The notes under the pieces: generated by a model | The model's database searches: none | The model's input: only the letters and a program-made list of their open reading frames with translations | Told to the model about the DNA's origin: nothing | Position numbers and translations under genes: made by a program | Source: Planctomycetota bacterium | Lineage (GTDB): Bacteria > Planctomycetota > Phycisphaerae > Phycisphaerales > SM1A02 | Direction of reading: 5' to 3' | Length of the DNA: 43,566 bases | Assembly: GCA_022562915.1 (NCBI GenBank) | Contig: JADFOJ010000022.1 | Location: forward strand, 1-43,566 | In this document: in pieces, positions 1 through 8,771 of the stretch | Numbering within the stretch: position 1 is the first letter of the stretch | Layout: every line of letters begins with the position of its first letter

Positions 1-149
1 AGCTTGCTCTGCCGTGTCTTCGAACGTCGCTCCACGGCCGAGCGGGAGAAAATAGACCGGGAGTAATTTCCGGCCGGTGGCCGATCGCCACGCCGTAACC
101 GCAGCCCGGAAATTACTCCCGGTCTATTTTCTCCCGCTCAACCGTGCCA
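1..149 (-). repeat. Dispersed three-hairpin intergenic element, copy 1 (5'-truncated by window edge)
   Basis: Reads on the minus strand. The terminal repeat ACCGTGCCA is at 141-149. A perfect 34-bp inverted repeat (40-73 with 106-139) forms the first hairpin, far longer than in the other copies. The second hairpin pairs 11-16 (GCCGTG) with 33-38 (CACGGC) around the conserved loop. Bases 1-10 are the remains of the small CAAG-loop hairpin. Bases 1-39 match the reverse complement of the copy at 20572-20660 with one difference. The other terminal repeat lies outside the window. Confidence 0.8.
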
Positions 150-229
150 CTCACCCACTGCAGGATTCCCCGCCGGTGGTGTACCATTGCAGTCGGACTT
201 CCAGCCCCCGGACCCGTGGAGGACACGCC

Positions 230-2377
230 ATGTTGCGCACTCGACTCGCCGCGGCCGTCACCGCTGTCATTCTCGCCGCGCCGCCGCTCGTTCCGGCGGG
301 CCCGCCGTCCCCGCCGATCGCTCCGAAGCGCCCGGTCACCGACACCTACTGGGGCGTGGAGGTCGTTGACGAGTACCAGTACCTGGAGCAGGTCCGTGAG
401 GCCGAGGTCGTCGAATGGGCCGACGGCCAGAACAGGTACACGCGTCACTGGCTCGACGGCACGTCGCAGCGGCAGGCAATCCTCGATCGCATCGTCGAGT
501 TGACTCACAACGTCACCCCGCAGTACTTCGGCCTGAAGGCGGCCGGCAACCGCCTCTTCGCAATCAAACGCCAACCGCCGAAGGAGCAGCCGTTCCTGGT
601 CGTGTTTCCTCCGGGCAGGAGCCTCACAGGCGAGCGCGTGCTGGTCGATCCGAACGACATCGATCACGGTGGCTCGACCTCCATTGACTTCTTCGTGCCG
701 TCGCTGGACGGGTCTCTCGTGGCGGTGTCGCTGTCCAGGGGTGGCACCGAGAACGGGACGCTGCACATCTTCGACACCGCGACCGGTCGCGAGCATCCGG
801 ACCTGATCCATCGGGTCAACGGCGGCACGGCGGGCGGCAGCGTCGCCTGGACACCCGGCAGCCAGGGGCTCTTCTACACGCGCTACCCCGCACCGGGGGA
901 GCGACCCGACGAGGATCTCCCCTTCTACCAGCAGGTCTGGTACCACGCGCTGGGAACGCCGACGGACCAGGACTACTACGTTCTCGGGAAGTCGTTCCCG
1001 CGGATCGCCGAAATCGAGCTTCAGACCAGCGAAGACGGCCGGTACGTCCTGGCCGAGGTGAGCAACGGCGACGGCGGCGAGTACGCCTATTGGCTCAAGG
1101 GACCGGATCGCGACTGGACACTGTTCGCGGAGTTCGCCGACCAGGTCATTCACGCGGCGATCGGCCACGACGATGCGCTGTACCTGCTGTCACGGCAGGC
1201 AGCGCCGCACAAGAAGATCCTGCGACTGGCACTGGACGATCCGCAACTGCGCCGCGCGACGGAGATCGTTCCAGAGACCGACGTGGTGATCCGGTCGTAC
1301 CTGCCCACCGCGACCAGTCTGTACGTGGTCGAGATGCTCGGCGGACCCATGCGTCTGCGGACATACGATCTGTCCGACGGATCCTCGACGGTCCTGGACA
1401 CCGACGAACCGTCGACGATCTCCGGGCTCGTCTCGCTCCAGGGCGACGAGATCCTGCTCCAGCGCCAGAGCTACCTCACGCCGCCGGCGGTCTACCGGTA
1501 CCGGGCCGGGGCGGACGGCCTGGAATCGACCCCGCTGGCGTACACATCGCCGGCGGACTACAGCGACTGCGAGGTCCGGCGCGTCCACGCCACGGCCGAT
1601 GACGGGACCAGGATCCCCATCACGATCGTGCTGCGAGCCGGCACGCCGCTGGACGGTTCGGCCCCGTTGTTACTGTACGGCTACGGCAGCTACGGCTTCA
1701 CGATGACCCCGTTCTTCTCCGCGCACCGGCGAGTCTGGATCGAGCAGGGCGGCATCTACGCCGTGGCGAACATCCGGGGCGGCGGGGCGTTCGGCGACCA
1801 CTGGCACCGCTCCGCGAACCTTCAGAACAAGAAGGTCACCATGGACGACTTCGCCGCGTGCGCGCGGTTCCTGGGCCGCGAATACAGTTCGCCCGGGCGA
1901 ATCGCCATCCAGGGCGGCAGCGCCGGCGGCCTGATGGTCTTTGGCGTCCTGGCCCACCATCCGCAGGTGTGCGCCGCGGTCCTCGCCCACGTCGGCATCA
2001 GCGACGCGCTGCGAACCGAGCTGTCACCCAACGGCGAGTTCAATATCACGGAGTTCGGCACGGTCCGCGACGAGACCCAGTTCCATGGCATGCTCGGCTA
2101 CTCCCCGTACCACGCAGTCAAGCACGGCACCACGTATCCAGCCGTCATGGCCACGACCGGGATGAACGATCCCCGCGTCGAGCCGTGGCAGTCGTTCAAG
2201 ATGGTGGCCGCGCTCCAGGCGTCCGGTACGCCCAACCCGGTCCTGCTCCGGGTGAGTCACAACACCGGTCACGGCGGCGGCACCCGGCTGTCGGAACGCG
2301 ATCAGCAGCTCGCGGACTCGTACACGTTCCTCTTTGCGGCCCTGGATCTGCCGTATCGGCCGGTGGGCGACCGCTAG
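230..2377 (+). CDS. Secreted prolyl oligopeptidase family (S9A) serine peptidase
   Basis: A 715-residue serine peptidase that should cleave short proline-containing or basic-residue peptides outside the cytoplasm. An N-terminal signal peptide (residues 1 to about 24) is followed by a beta-propeller region and a C-terminal alpha/beta-hydrolase domain. The catalytic triad is visible: Ser564 in GGSAGGL, Asp647 in NDPRVEPW and His681 in GHGGGT. The NDPRV form resembles oligopeptidase B-type enzymes, but specificity cannot be read. The ATG at 230 is preceded by GTGGAGGA at 216-223. The longer open frame from 77 would run through the palindromic repeat and bury the signal peptide, so it was not used. 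The stop overlaps that of the small convergent gene. Confidence 0.93.
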   Translation: MLRTRLAAAVTAVILAAPPLVPAGPPSPPIAPKRPVTDTYWGVEVVDEYQYLEQVREAEVVEWADGQNRYTRHWLDGTSQRQAILDRIVELTHNVTPQYFGLKAAGNRLFAIKRQPPKEQPFLVVFPPGRSLTGERVLVDPNDIDHGGSTSIDFFVPSLDGSLVAVSLSRGGTENGTLHIFDTATGREHPDLIHRVNGGTAGGSVAWTPGSQGLFYTRYPAPGERPDEDLPFYQQVWYHALGTPTDQDYYVLGKSFPRIAEIELQTSEDGRYVLAEVSNGDGGEYAYWLKGPDRDWTLFAEFADQVIHAAIGHDDALYLLSRQAAPHKKILRLALDDPQLRRATEIVPETDVVIRSYLPTATSLYVVEMLGGPMRLRTYDLSDGSSTVLDTDEPSTISGLVSLQGDEILLQRQSYLTPPAVYRYRAGADGLESTPLAYTSPADYSDCEVRRVHATADDGTRIPITIVLRAGTPLDGSAPLLLYGYGSYGFTMTPFFSAHRRVWIEQGGIYAVANIRGGGAFGDHWHRSANLQNKKVTMDDFAACARFLGREYSSPGRIAIQGGSAGGLMVFGVLAHHPQVCAAVLAHVGISDALRTELSPNGEFNITEFGTVRDETQFHGMLGYSPYHAVKHGTTYPAVMATTGMNDPRVEPWQSFKMVAALQASGTPNPVLLRVSHNTGHGGGTRLSERDQQLADSYTFLFAALDLPYRPVGDR

Positions 2378-2544
2378 GCCGCCTTGTCCCGCAGCTCGTC
2401 GCCGGTCTCGAGCTCGTCACGGAGTTCCGCCAGCAGTGCGCGATAGGCCATGGCGGGATCGCTCAACCGGGCGTCCTTGTCCAGTTGAGCCTGCTGCTGG
2501 GCGAGGTACCGCTCGCGGAGATACTGTCGGCTGTAGCGGTTCAT
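2374..2544 (-). CDS. Small hypothetical protein, 56 aa
   Basis: A short reading frame whose ATG (2542-2544, minus strand) follows a strong ribosome-binding site (GGAAGGAA, about 5 bases upstream). The product starts MNRYSRQYLRERYLAQQQ and is rich in Arg, Gln, Asp, Glu and Leu. It looks helical and cytoplasmic, with no signal peptide or membrane segment. Its TAG overlaps the stop of the peptidase gene on the other strand by two bases. No family recognised. The good ribosome-binding site and tight convergent packing support a real gene; the short length is the main doubt. Confidence 0.6.
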   Translation of the reverse strand: MNRYSRQYLRERYLAQQQAQLDKDARLSDPAMAYRALLAELRDELETGDELRDKAA

Positions 2545-2660
2545 GGGAGTTCCTTCCGTGGGGCGGCTCGTGTGCCGTCGGTATGTATCTCGGATAAACA
2601 GCCGGTGGATTTCAAACGGCCCGGCCAGGACGGATTCTCGGACCCTTTTTCGTGATTCGG

Positions 2661-2706
2661 TGGCACGGTTGAGCGAGTCGGCCTTGCGACTCGCTCAACC
2701 ATGCCA
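2661..2706. repeat. Dispersed intergenic element, minimal single-hairpin copy
   Basis: A 20-bp inverted repeat (2661-2680 with 2687-2706) around a 6-base loop, with one mismatch. The outer arms are TGGCACGGTT and AACCATGCCA, the terminal repeats of the larger family. The inner arms GAGCGAGTCG/CGACTCGCTC correspond to the first hairpin; hairpins two and three are missing. It sits between the small minus-strand gene and the moxR start. The rest of 2545-2815 shows no gene; a possible -10-like TAAAAT at 2743-2748 has no convincing -35. Confidence 0.75.
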
Positions 2707-2815
2707 CACCGCCCCGTCCGGGAATGGAGCGCCTGCGGGCGGTAAAATCAGGGCCCGCCGGACAACGGCGGCGCGAATGCGCATCACGGTGAGTGCCGGC
2801 CTGGATGGAAGCCCC

Positions 2816-3814
2816 ATGACCACGACCCAGTTCGACGTGAAACATATCGGTGACCAGGTCCAGGCCACCAGCGCCCCGTTCAGGGATCTCCAGGCGGAGA
2901 TTCACCGCGTCATCGTGGGCCAGGACGACCTGATTCACGGCATGCTCATCGGCCTCCTCGCCAACGGGCACCTGCTGATCGAGGGGGTGCCCGGCCTTGC
3001 CAAGACCACCGCCGTCCAATGCCTCGCGGCGGGGATCGACACCGGGTACCAGCGGATCCAGTTCACGCCGGACCTGCTGCCGGCGGACCTCATCGGCACC
3101 CTCATCTACCAGCCCGGCGACGGTCGCTTCGTCGTCAAGAAGGGGCCGATCTTCTCCAACATCATTCTCGCCGACGAGATCAACCGGGCCCCGGCAAAGG
3201 TGCAGAGCGCCCTGCTGGAAGCGATGCAGGAGCGCCAGATCACCATCGGCACCGAGACCTTCGTCCTGGACGAACCCTTCCTCGTGCTGGCGACCCAGAA
3301 CCCGATCGAGCAGGAGGGGACGTACCCGCTGCCCGAGGCCCAGGTGGACCGCTTCATGCTCAAGCTCATCGTCGACTACCCCGACAAGGTCCAGGAGCGC
3401 GAGATCCTCGATCGGATGTCCACCACGAACCCGGCGCACAGCATCGAGCCGGTCATGAGCGTGGAGGCGATCGTCGCGGCGCACCGCGTCGTCGATGAGA
3501 TCTACGTCGACGACAAGATCAAGGACTACATCGTCGACCTGGTCTTCGCGACTCGCCGGCCGAGCGACTACGGCCTCGACCTGGACGAACTCATCCAGTA
3601 CGGCGCGTCGCCGCGGGCGACGATCAACCTGACGCTGACGGCCCGTGCCAACGCCTTTCTCGACGGCCGCGGATACGTCGTTCCGCAGGACGTCAAGGAC
3701 GTTGCCATGGACGTGCTCCGGCACCGCGTGATCGTCACCTACGAAGCCGAAGCACAGGACAAGACCTCCGTGGACGTCATCCGGACCATCCTCGATCACG
3801 TTCCGGTCCCCTGA
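2816..3814 (+). CDS. MoxR-family AAA+ ATPase
   Basis: A 332-residue cytoplasmic AAA+ ATPase, the usual length for MoxR. Visible motifs: Walker A GVPGLAKT (residues 57-64), Walker B ILADEINRAP, and the sensor-1 segment LATQNPIEQEGTYPLPEAQ with VDRF. MoxR proteins act as chaperone-like ATPases that activate partners carrying von Willebrand factor A domains; the partners here are the next genes. The ATG at 2816 has GGATGGAAG just upstream. An in-frame ATG at 2777 would add 13 residues but lacks a good ribosome-binding site. First gene of the operon; its stop overlaps the next ATG by one base (TGATG). Confidence 0.93.
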   Translation: MTTTQFDVKHIGDQVQATSAPFRDLQAEIHRVIVGQDDLIHGMLIGLLANGHLLIEGVPGLAKTTAVQCLAAGIDTGYQRIQFTPDLLPADLIGTLIYQPGDGRFVVKKGPIFSNIILADEINRAPAKVQSALLEAMQERQITIGTETFVLDEPFLVLATQNPIEQEGTYPLPEAQVDRFMLKLIVDYPDKVQEREILDRMSTTNPAHSIEPVMSVEAIVAAHRVVDEIYVDDKIKDYIVDLVFATRRPSDYGLDLDELIQYGASPRATINLTLTARANAFLDGRGYVVPQDVKDVAMDVLRHRVIVTYEAEAQDKTSVDVIRTILDHVPVP

Positions 3815-4689
3815 TGATCCCCAAGGAGCTTCTCAAGAAGATCCGGCGAATCGAGATCCGGACGTCGCACCTGGTCAACGATGCGCTGGCCGGACGGTAC
3901 CACTCCGCCTTCAAGGGCCGCGGCATGGAGTTCGAGGAGGTTCGTCCCTACCAGGTCGGCGACGACGTCCGGTCGATCGACTGGAACGTGACCGCACGCT
4001 ACGGCGAGCCGTTCGTCAAGGTCTTTCGCGAGGAGCGCGAGCTGACGGTCCTGCTCGTGGTGGACCTGAGCCGCTCGCAGGAATTCGGCTCACACGAGCA
4101 GTTCAAACGCGAGCTGGTGGCCGAACTGGGCGCCACGCTCGCCTTCAGCGCGATCAAGAACAACGACAAGATCGGCCTCGTCTGTTTCACGGATCGCGTC
4201 GAGAAATTCGTGCCCCCGCGAAAGGGTTCCAGCCACGTGCTGCGCGTCATACGGGAGCTGCTCGCATTCGAACCGGTGGGCCGCGGCACGAACATCGCCG
4301 CTGCGCTGGACCACGTCAACCGGATCCTTCGGCGCCGGTCGGTGCTCTTTCTGATCAGCGACTTCCAGGACTCCGGCTACGAGCAGGCCCTCCGCATCGC
4401 CAGACGCCGCCACGACGTGATCGCCGTCACCGTGCTCGACCGGCGAGAGCAATCGCTGCCCCGCGCAGGACTGATCGAGCTTGCCGACAACGAGACGGGT
4501 CGCCGAATCGTCGTCGACACGTCCAACGCGCGATGGCGACGGACGTACGAGGATTTGATCCGGCGCGAGCTGGAGGCACGGGATCGCCGGCTGCGGCAGT
4601 TCAATATCGACTGCATCCGCGTGCACACCGGCGAGTCGTTCGTGGAGCCGCTGATCCGCTTCTTCCGCATGAGGGAGGCGAGGCTGTGA
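3814..4689 (+). CDS. DUF58 domain protein of the Bat operon
   Basis: A 291-residue soluble protein. The DUF58 signature GRGMEFEEVRPYQVGDDVRS followed by IDWN is near residues 36-57, and a von Willebrand-like metal site D84-x-S86-x-S88 (VVDLSRS) follows. DUF58 proteins almost always accompany MoxR ATPases and are thought to be their direct partners; the molecular role is unsettled. No membrane segment is evident, unlike the VWA proteins downstream. The start overlaps the moxR stop, and its own TGA overlaps the GTG start of the next gene, so translational coupling is likely. Confidence 0.92.
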   Translation: MIPKELLKKIRRIEIRTSHLVNDALAGRYHSAFKGRGMEFEEVRPYQVGDDVRSIDWNVTARYGEPFVKVFREERELTVLLVVDLSRSQEFGSHEQFKRELVAELGATLAFSAIKNNDKIGLVCFTDRVEKFVPPRKGSSHVLRVIRELLAFEPVGRGTNIAAALDHVNRILRRRSVLFLISDFQDSGYEQALRIARRRHDVIAVTVLDRREQSLPRAGLIELADNETGRRIVVDTSNARWRRTYEDLIRRELEARDRRLRQFNIDCIRVHTGESFVEPLIRFFRMREARL

Positions 4690-5741
4690 GCCGGCTGGAG
4701 TTCTCCCGGACGATGGCCGCGGGCGGCCTCGTGCTCGTGGCGCTGATGCACGCCGGCTGCGCGGGCGAGAGTGACCGGACGCCTGCCCTTCACGGGCGAA
4801 TCGAAGTGAGCAGCACGCGCGGTCCGGTCACCCTCACCGTGAGCGCCTTTCCGGCGACCGTGACCGTCGGCGAGCCGCTGCAGTTCACCATCGAAGTCGT
4901 GGCCGCTGTCGGTGTGGACGTCGTCATGCCCGTGCTTGACAAGGACTTCGGCACGTTCGAGGTACGTGCTGCGCAGACACCGCCGGATGTCCCCGTGCCC
5001 GAAGGCCGCCGCTGGCGACACACCTTCATGGTCGATTCGTTCGCCGCCGGCAAGAACGAGCTTCCTGCCGTGACCGTCACGTTCGTGGACGGGCGGCCGG
5101 AATCGGCGACTCCGGCCGGGCCGATCGAGGGTGAGCTCACCAGCGATCCGCTGCCGGTCACCGTGCGGTCCGTTCTCACGGCCGACCAGGGCGAATCGGA
5201 GCTGCGCGACATCAGGACCGAGGTCCGCGACTTCGTCCGCGGGCCGATGGCGGGCCTTTGGCCGGCGGCGCTGGCGGTACTCATCGGTCTCACGGTGGCG
5301 GTTCTTGCAGTACTCATCTCGCGGCGACGCCGCGGCGGCGACCCCGTGCAGCCGGTCATCCCCGCCGACGAGTGGGCCCGGGCCCGGCTGGATGAACTCC
5401 AGCGGGCCGGGCTCGTCGAACACGGCATGGTGCACGAGTTCTACGTCCGGCTCAGCGACATCGTCCGGCAGTACCTGGAGCGCCGTTTCGACCTCATGGC
5501 ACCGGAACGCACGACCGAGGAATTCCTTCGCGAGGCGCGCGCCGGGACCGTTCTCGGCGACGAACACAAGGACCTGCTCACGGGTTTCCTGCGCGCTGCG
5601 GACCTGGTCAAGTTCGCCCTGCACGAGCCGTCGGTGAGCGAGAGCGGCCTGGCGCTGACGGCCGCTCGCCGTTTCGTCGAAGAGACCGTCCCGGCGCCGC
5701 CGGGGGCCGATCCAGAGCAGGTCATGGAGGACGCTGCATGA
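4686..5741 (+). CDS. Membrane-anchored lipoprotein of the Bat operon (DUF4381/BatD-like)
   Basis: 351 residues, starting at GTG 4686, which overlaps the upstream stop by 4 bases (GTGA). The N-terminus is a probable lipoprotein signal ending at Cys25 (HAGC; His at -3 is atypical). An extracytoplasmic beta-rich region resembling the N-terminal BatD fold follows, then one transmembrane helix (about 191-212) ending in RRRRGG, and a cytoplasmic helical domain with EFYVRLSDIVRQYLERRF. This arrangement is seen in Bat-type operons between the DUF58 and VWA genes. Having both a lipid anchor and an internal helix is unusual, so the N-terminus may instead be an ordinary signal sequence. The precise role is unknown. 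Confidence 0.75.
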   Translation: MSRLEFSRTMAAGGLVLVALMHAGCAGESDRTPALHGRIEVSSTRGPVTLTVSAFPATVTVGEPLQFTIEVVAAVGVDVVMPVLDKDFGTFEVRAAQTPPDVPVPEGRRWRHTFMVDSFAAGKNELPAVTVTFVDGRPESATPAGPIEGELTSDPLPVTVRSVLTADQGESELRDIRTEVRDFVRGPMAGLWPAALAVLIGLTVAVLAVLISRRRRGGDPVQPVIPADEWARARLDELQRAGLVEHGMVHEFYVRLSDIVRQYLERRFDLMAPERTTEEFLREARAGTVLGDEHKDLLTGFLRAADLVKFALHEPSVSESGLALTAARRFVEETVPAPPGADPEQVMEDAA

Positions 5742-6826
5742 GCCTTCACCAGCCCTCCGCGTGGTTCCTGCTGGTCCTGGCGGCGTTGCCCGTCCTGTGG
5801 TGGCGGCGTCGCGGCGGGCGCGGTCGCAGCGCCGTGAGCTTCTCCTCGATCGGGCCGCTGGTCGCGGCGGGCGGGTCCTGGGCGACGGGACTGCGATGGC
5901 TGGTTCCGGCCCTTCGCACCGCCGCAATCGCGCTGCTCATTCTCTGCGTGGCACGTCCTCAGAAGGCGAACGAGCAGACCCGCGTCCTGACCGAGGGCAT
6001 CGCGATCCAGCTCGTCATCGACCGCTCCGGCAGCATGCTCGCCGAGGATTTTGAGCGCCACGGCCGGCCGGTCAGCCGGCTGGAGACCGTCAAGACCGTC
6101 GTGAGGGACTTCGTCGCCGGCAACGACCGGCTCCACGGCCGCCCGGACGATCTCATCGGTCTGATCACCTTCGCCACCTACGCGGACAGCCTCGCGCCGC
6201 TGACGCTCGATCACGGCTTCCTGCTCGACGCCGTCGCGGCGACCGAGGTCTCCGCCTCCAACGAGGATCGCGCGACGGCGATCGGCGATGCGATTGCCCT
6301 CGGCGTGGAGCGCATGGCGGGGCTGGAACCGGGGCGCCTCGCCGAAGGGCGCATAAAGAGCAAGGTCATGATCCTGCTCACCGATGGCGAGAACAACGCC
6401 GGGGACATCGACCCGATCACCGCGGCGAAGATGGCGGCGGCGTTCGACATCAAGGTGTACACGATCGGGGCGGGGACCGACGCGGGTTTCGCGCTGGTTC
6501 CCACCGTCGATCCCTTCACCGGCAGGATCATCCGCCGTCGTATCCCCGTCAGCATCGACGAGGACATGCTCCGCGAGATCGCGGCCATCGCGGGCGGCCG
6601 GTATTTCCGGGCAACCGATCGGGAATCACTGCAGCGGGTCTACGAGCAGATCGACGAGCTTGAACGCACCCGGATCGAGCAGCGACGGTACACGGACTAC
6701 AAGGAGATGGCGGTCGAATCGGTCAGCCTGGCCGGCGTGAGGATACCGCCGCTGCTCAGCGTGGTCGTCGTGCTGCTGGCACTGGAGTTGATCCTGGCCA
6801 ACACGAGGTTCCGAACGATCCCCTGA
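5738..6826 (+). CDS. batA: VWA-domain membrane protein BatA
   Basis: 362 residues: two N-terminal transmembrane segments (about 8-22 and 52-72), an extracytoplasmic von Willebrand factor A domain, and a C-terminal transmembrane helix (SVVVVLLALELILA). The metal-ion-dependent adhesion site is intact: D95-x-S97-x-S99 (VIDRSGSM) and the downstream LLTDGENN. BatA proteins form an inner-membrane complex with BatB and were first linked to aerotolerance in Bacteroides; the biochemical function is still open. The ATG overlaps the previous stop (ATGA), which fixes the start. Confidence 0.92.
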   Translation: MSLHQPSAWFLLVLAALPVLWWRRRGGRGRSAVSFSSIGPLVAAGGSWATGLRWLVPALRTAAIALLILCVARPQKANEQTRVLTEGIAIQLVIDRSGSMLAEDFERHGRPVSRLETVKTVVRDFVAGNDRLHGRPDDLIGLITFATYADSLAPLTLDHGFLLDAVAATEVSASNEDRATAIGDAIALGVERMAGLEPGRLAEGRIKSKVMILLTDGENNAGDIDPITAAKMAAAFDIKVYTIGAGTDAGFALVPTVDPFTGRIIRRRIPVSIDEDMLREIAAIAGGRYFRATDRESLQRVYEQIDELERTRIEQRRYTDYKEMAVESVSLAGVRIPPLLSVVVVLLALELILANTRFRTIP

Positions 6827-6838
6827 AAGCCGTGACAC

Positions 6839-7879
6839 GTGGACATCCGCTTCAACCATCTCGAATCACTGCAATGGCTGTGGGCCGTGGCCGGTCTCGC
6901 CGCCGTCATCGCGTTCGGTTTCGCCATGAAGCGGCGCGACCTGCGACGCTTCGCCGACGACGTCCTGCTGACCCGGTTGCTGCCGGACACGAGCGCTGCC
7001 CGGCAGTACCTTCGGGCCGGGCTCGTCGTTGGCGCGCTGGCGCTGCTCGCGGCGGCCCTCATCGATCCGCGATGGGGCGTCAGCTACCGGCAGGTGCGGC
7101 AGCGGGGGATCGACCTGGTGGTGATCCTGGACGTCTCCAGGTCAATGCTCGCACGGGACGCCCGGCCCAACCGGCTCGAACGGGCCAGGAACTATATCGG
7201 CGACCTGCTCGACCGCCTCGGCGGAGACCGCGTCGCACTGGTCACCTTCGCCGGAACGGCGACGCTCAGGTGCCCGCTCACCGTGGATTACAATGCGTTC
7301 CGGCTGGCGCTCGCCACGGCGGGTCCGGAGTGGGCGCCGCGCGGCGGCTCGCTGCTCGGCGACGCACTGAGAACGGCCCGCGACGCCTTCACCGACGAGA
7401 TCCTCGACCACAAGGCGATCATCGTGTTCAGCGACGGGGAGGATCACGGCAGTTATCCGCTGGAGGCGGCAACGGTCCTGTTCGAGGATCTCGGCGTACC
7501 GGTGTACACGGTCGGGATCGGCGACACGGACGAGGGCGCCAGGATTCCCGTTGACACCGACGGAGCAACGGTCTGGCTCACCCACGACGGCCAGGAGGTC
7601 TGGTCGAAGATGGACCGCGCCATGCTTCAGTCGATCGCGCTGGCCACGGGAGGCGCATTCGTTCCCGTGGGCACCGGGACCGTGGACATGGGGCTCGTCT
7701 ATGCAGACCGGATCGAACCGGTCGCCACACGCGAATTCGGCTCGGCCACGGTCAAGCGACACGATCCCCAGTTTCAGTGGTTCGCCGGCCTTGCCCTGGC
7801 GATGCTGCTGGTCGAGGCATTCATCGGCGACCGCAGGCGTGCCGGATCGACGGCGCCGTCGCGCGAGGTCACGGCATGA
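6839..7879 (+). CDS. batB: VWA-domain membrane protein BatB
   Basis: 346 residues, the second VWA protein in tandem. There is an N-terminal membrane region (about 14-30 and 60-76), a VWA domain with D98-x-S100-x-S102 (ILDVSRSM) and FSDGEDHGSY, and a C-terminal helix (FAGLALAMLLVEAFIG). It is expected to pair with BatA. The GTG at 6839 is the only start that keeps the first membrane segment. The gap to batA is 12 bases and the ribosome-binding site is weak, so translation may depend on coupling. The end overlaps the next gene by ATGA. Confidence 0.9.
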   Translation: MDIRFNHLESLQWLWAVAGLAAVIAFGFAMKRRDLRRFADDVLLTRLLPDTSAARQYLRAGLVVGALALLAAALIDPRWGVSYRQVRQRGIDLVVILDVSRSMLARDARPNRLERARNYIGDLLDRLGGDRVALVTFAGTATLRCPLTVDYNAFRLALATAGPEWAPRGGSLLGDALRTARDAFTDEILDHKAIIVFSDGEDHGSYPLEAATVLFEDLGVPVYTVGIGDTDEGARIPVDTDGATVWLTHDGQEVWSKMDRAMLQSIALATGGAFVPVGTGTVDMGLVYADRIEPVATREFGSATVKRHDPQFQWFAGLALAMLLVEAFIGDRRRAGSTAPSREVTA

Positions 7880-8766
7880 AGATCCTCGTACCGGTTGCAT
7901 TGTGCACGGCGATGTTGACGCCGGTGCCGGCGACACCGGAGCCGAGCCGCAGCGCCGCCGAACTCGTCGAAGCGGCCCAGCAGGCGATGGTCGCCGAACG
8001 GTACCACGACGCGTCTGACCTCTATGAAAAGGCCGGGTCGCTTCTGCCGGAGGCTGCGGAGATTCCGTACAACATGGGTGTCGCCGCGTACCGGCAGGGC
8101 GATCTCGCGCGGGCCGTCGAACTCTTCGACCAGGCGCGACTGCTGGCACGCGATCCGTCGATGCAGGCAAGAACTGCCTACAACCTCGGCACCGCCTCCG
8201 CCGGGCAGGCGATGCAGTCGCAGGCGCTGGATCCCGCGGTGGCGGAGAGCCGACTGCAGGGCGCGACCGAAACACTGCGGTCGGCGATGAAGCACTTTCG
8301 GGAGGCGATCGCGGCGGACCCCCTCGACCAGGACGCGCGGGCCAACGGTGAGCTTGCCTGGACATGGCTGCAACAACTGGAGGAACTCCAGGAGCAGATG
8401 CAGCAACAGGGGCAGGAGAACCAGGAACAGGACCAGGACCCCAACGAGGATCAGAACCAGGATCAGCAGCAGCAAGGCGACCAGCAGCAACAACAGGACC
8501 AACAACAGCAGGGCGAGCAGCAACAACAAGACCGGCAGCAGCAAACCGGTCAACAGGAGCAGGAGCAGCCGGCACCCTCCGAGGCAGGGAACGATCAGCA
8601 ACAGGACCGGCCCGACGAACGCCAGGCGTCGGCCGAACGTACACCCATGAGCCGCGAGGAGGCCGAGCGGCTGCTCCAGAGCGTCCGCGACAAGGAGGCC
8701 CGTCGCCGCGAGGAGCTTGCAAGAATCCAGGCCGCCGGGAGTCCGCCGGTGGACAAGGACTGGTAG
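7876..8766 (+). CDS. TPR protein with Gln-rich tail (BatC-like)
   Basis: 296 residues. A signal peptide (to about residue 18) is followed by TPR-type helical repeats (about 30-165), with IPYNMGVAAYRQGDLARAVE as the clearest unit. Residues about 172-258 are a low-complexity tract dominated by Gln with Asp, Glu and Asn. The tail ends in a charged helix (MSREEAERLLQSVRDKEARR). BatC-type proteins are periplasmic TPR partners of BatA/BatB, and a low-complexity stretch before the conserved charged end is common in the family. The start overlaps the batB stop; the batD ATG follows 5 bases after the end. Confidence 0.87.
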   Translation: MKILVPVALCTAMLTPVPATPEPSRSAAELVEAAQQAMVAERYHDASDLYEKAGSLLPEAAEIPYNMGVAAYRQGDLARAVELFDQARLLARDPSMQARTAYNLGTASAGQAMQSQALDPAVAESRLQGATETLRSAMKHFREAIAADPLDQDARANGELAWTWLQQLEELQEQMQQQGQENQEQDQDPNEDQNQDQQQQGDQQQQQDQQQQGEQQQQDRQQQTGQQEQEQPAPSEAGNDQQQDRPDERQASAERTPMSREEAERLLQSVRDKEARRREELARIQAAGSPPVDKDW

Positions 8767-8771
8767 CCACG

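Noticed and set aside
77-229. Extended N-terminus of the prolyl oligopeptidase
   Set aside because: The extra 51 codons run through the palindromic repeat and would place the signal peptide inside the protein.
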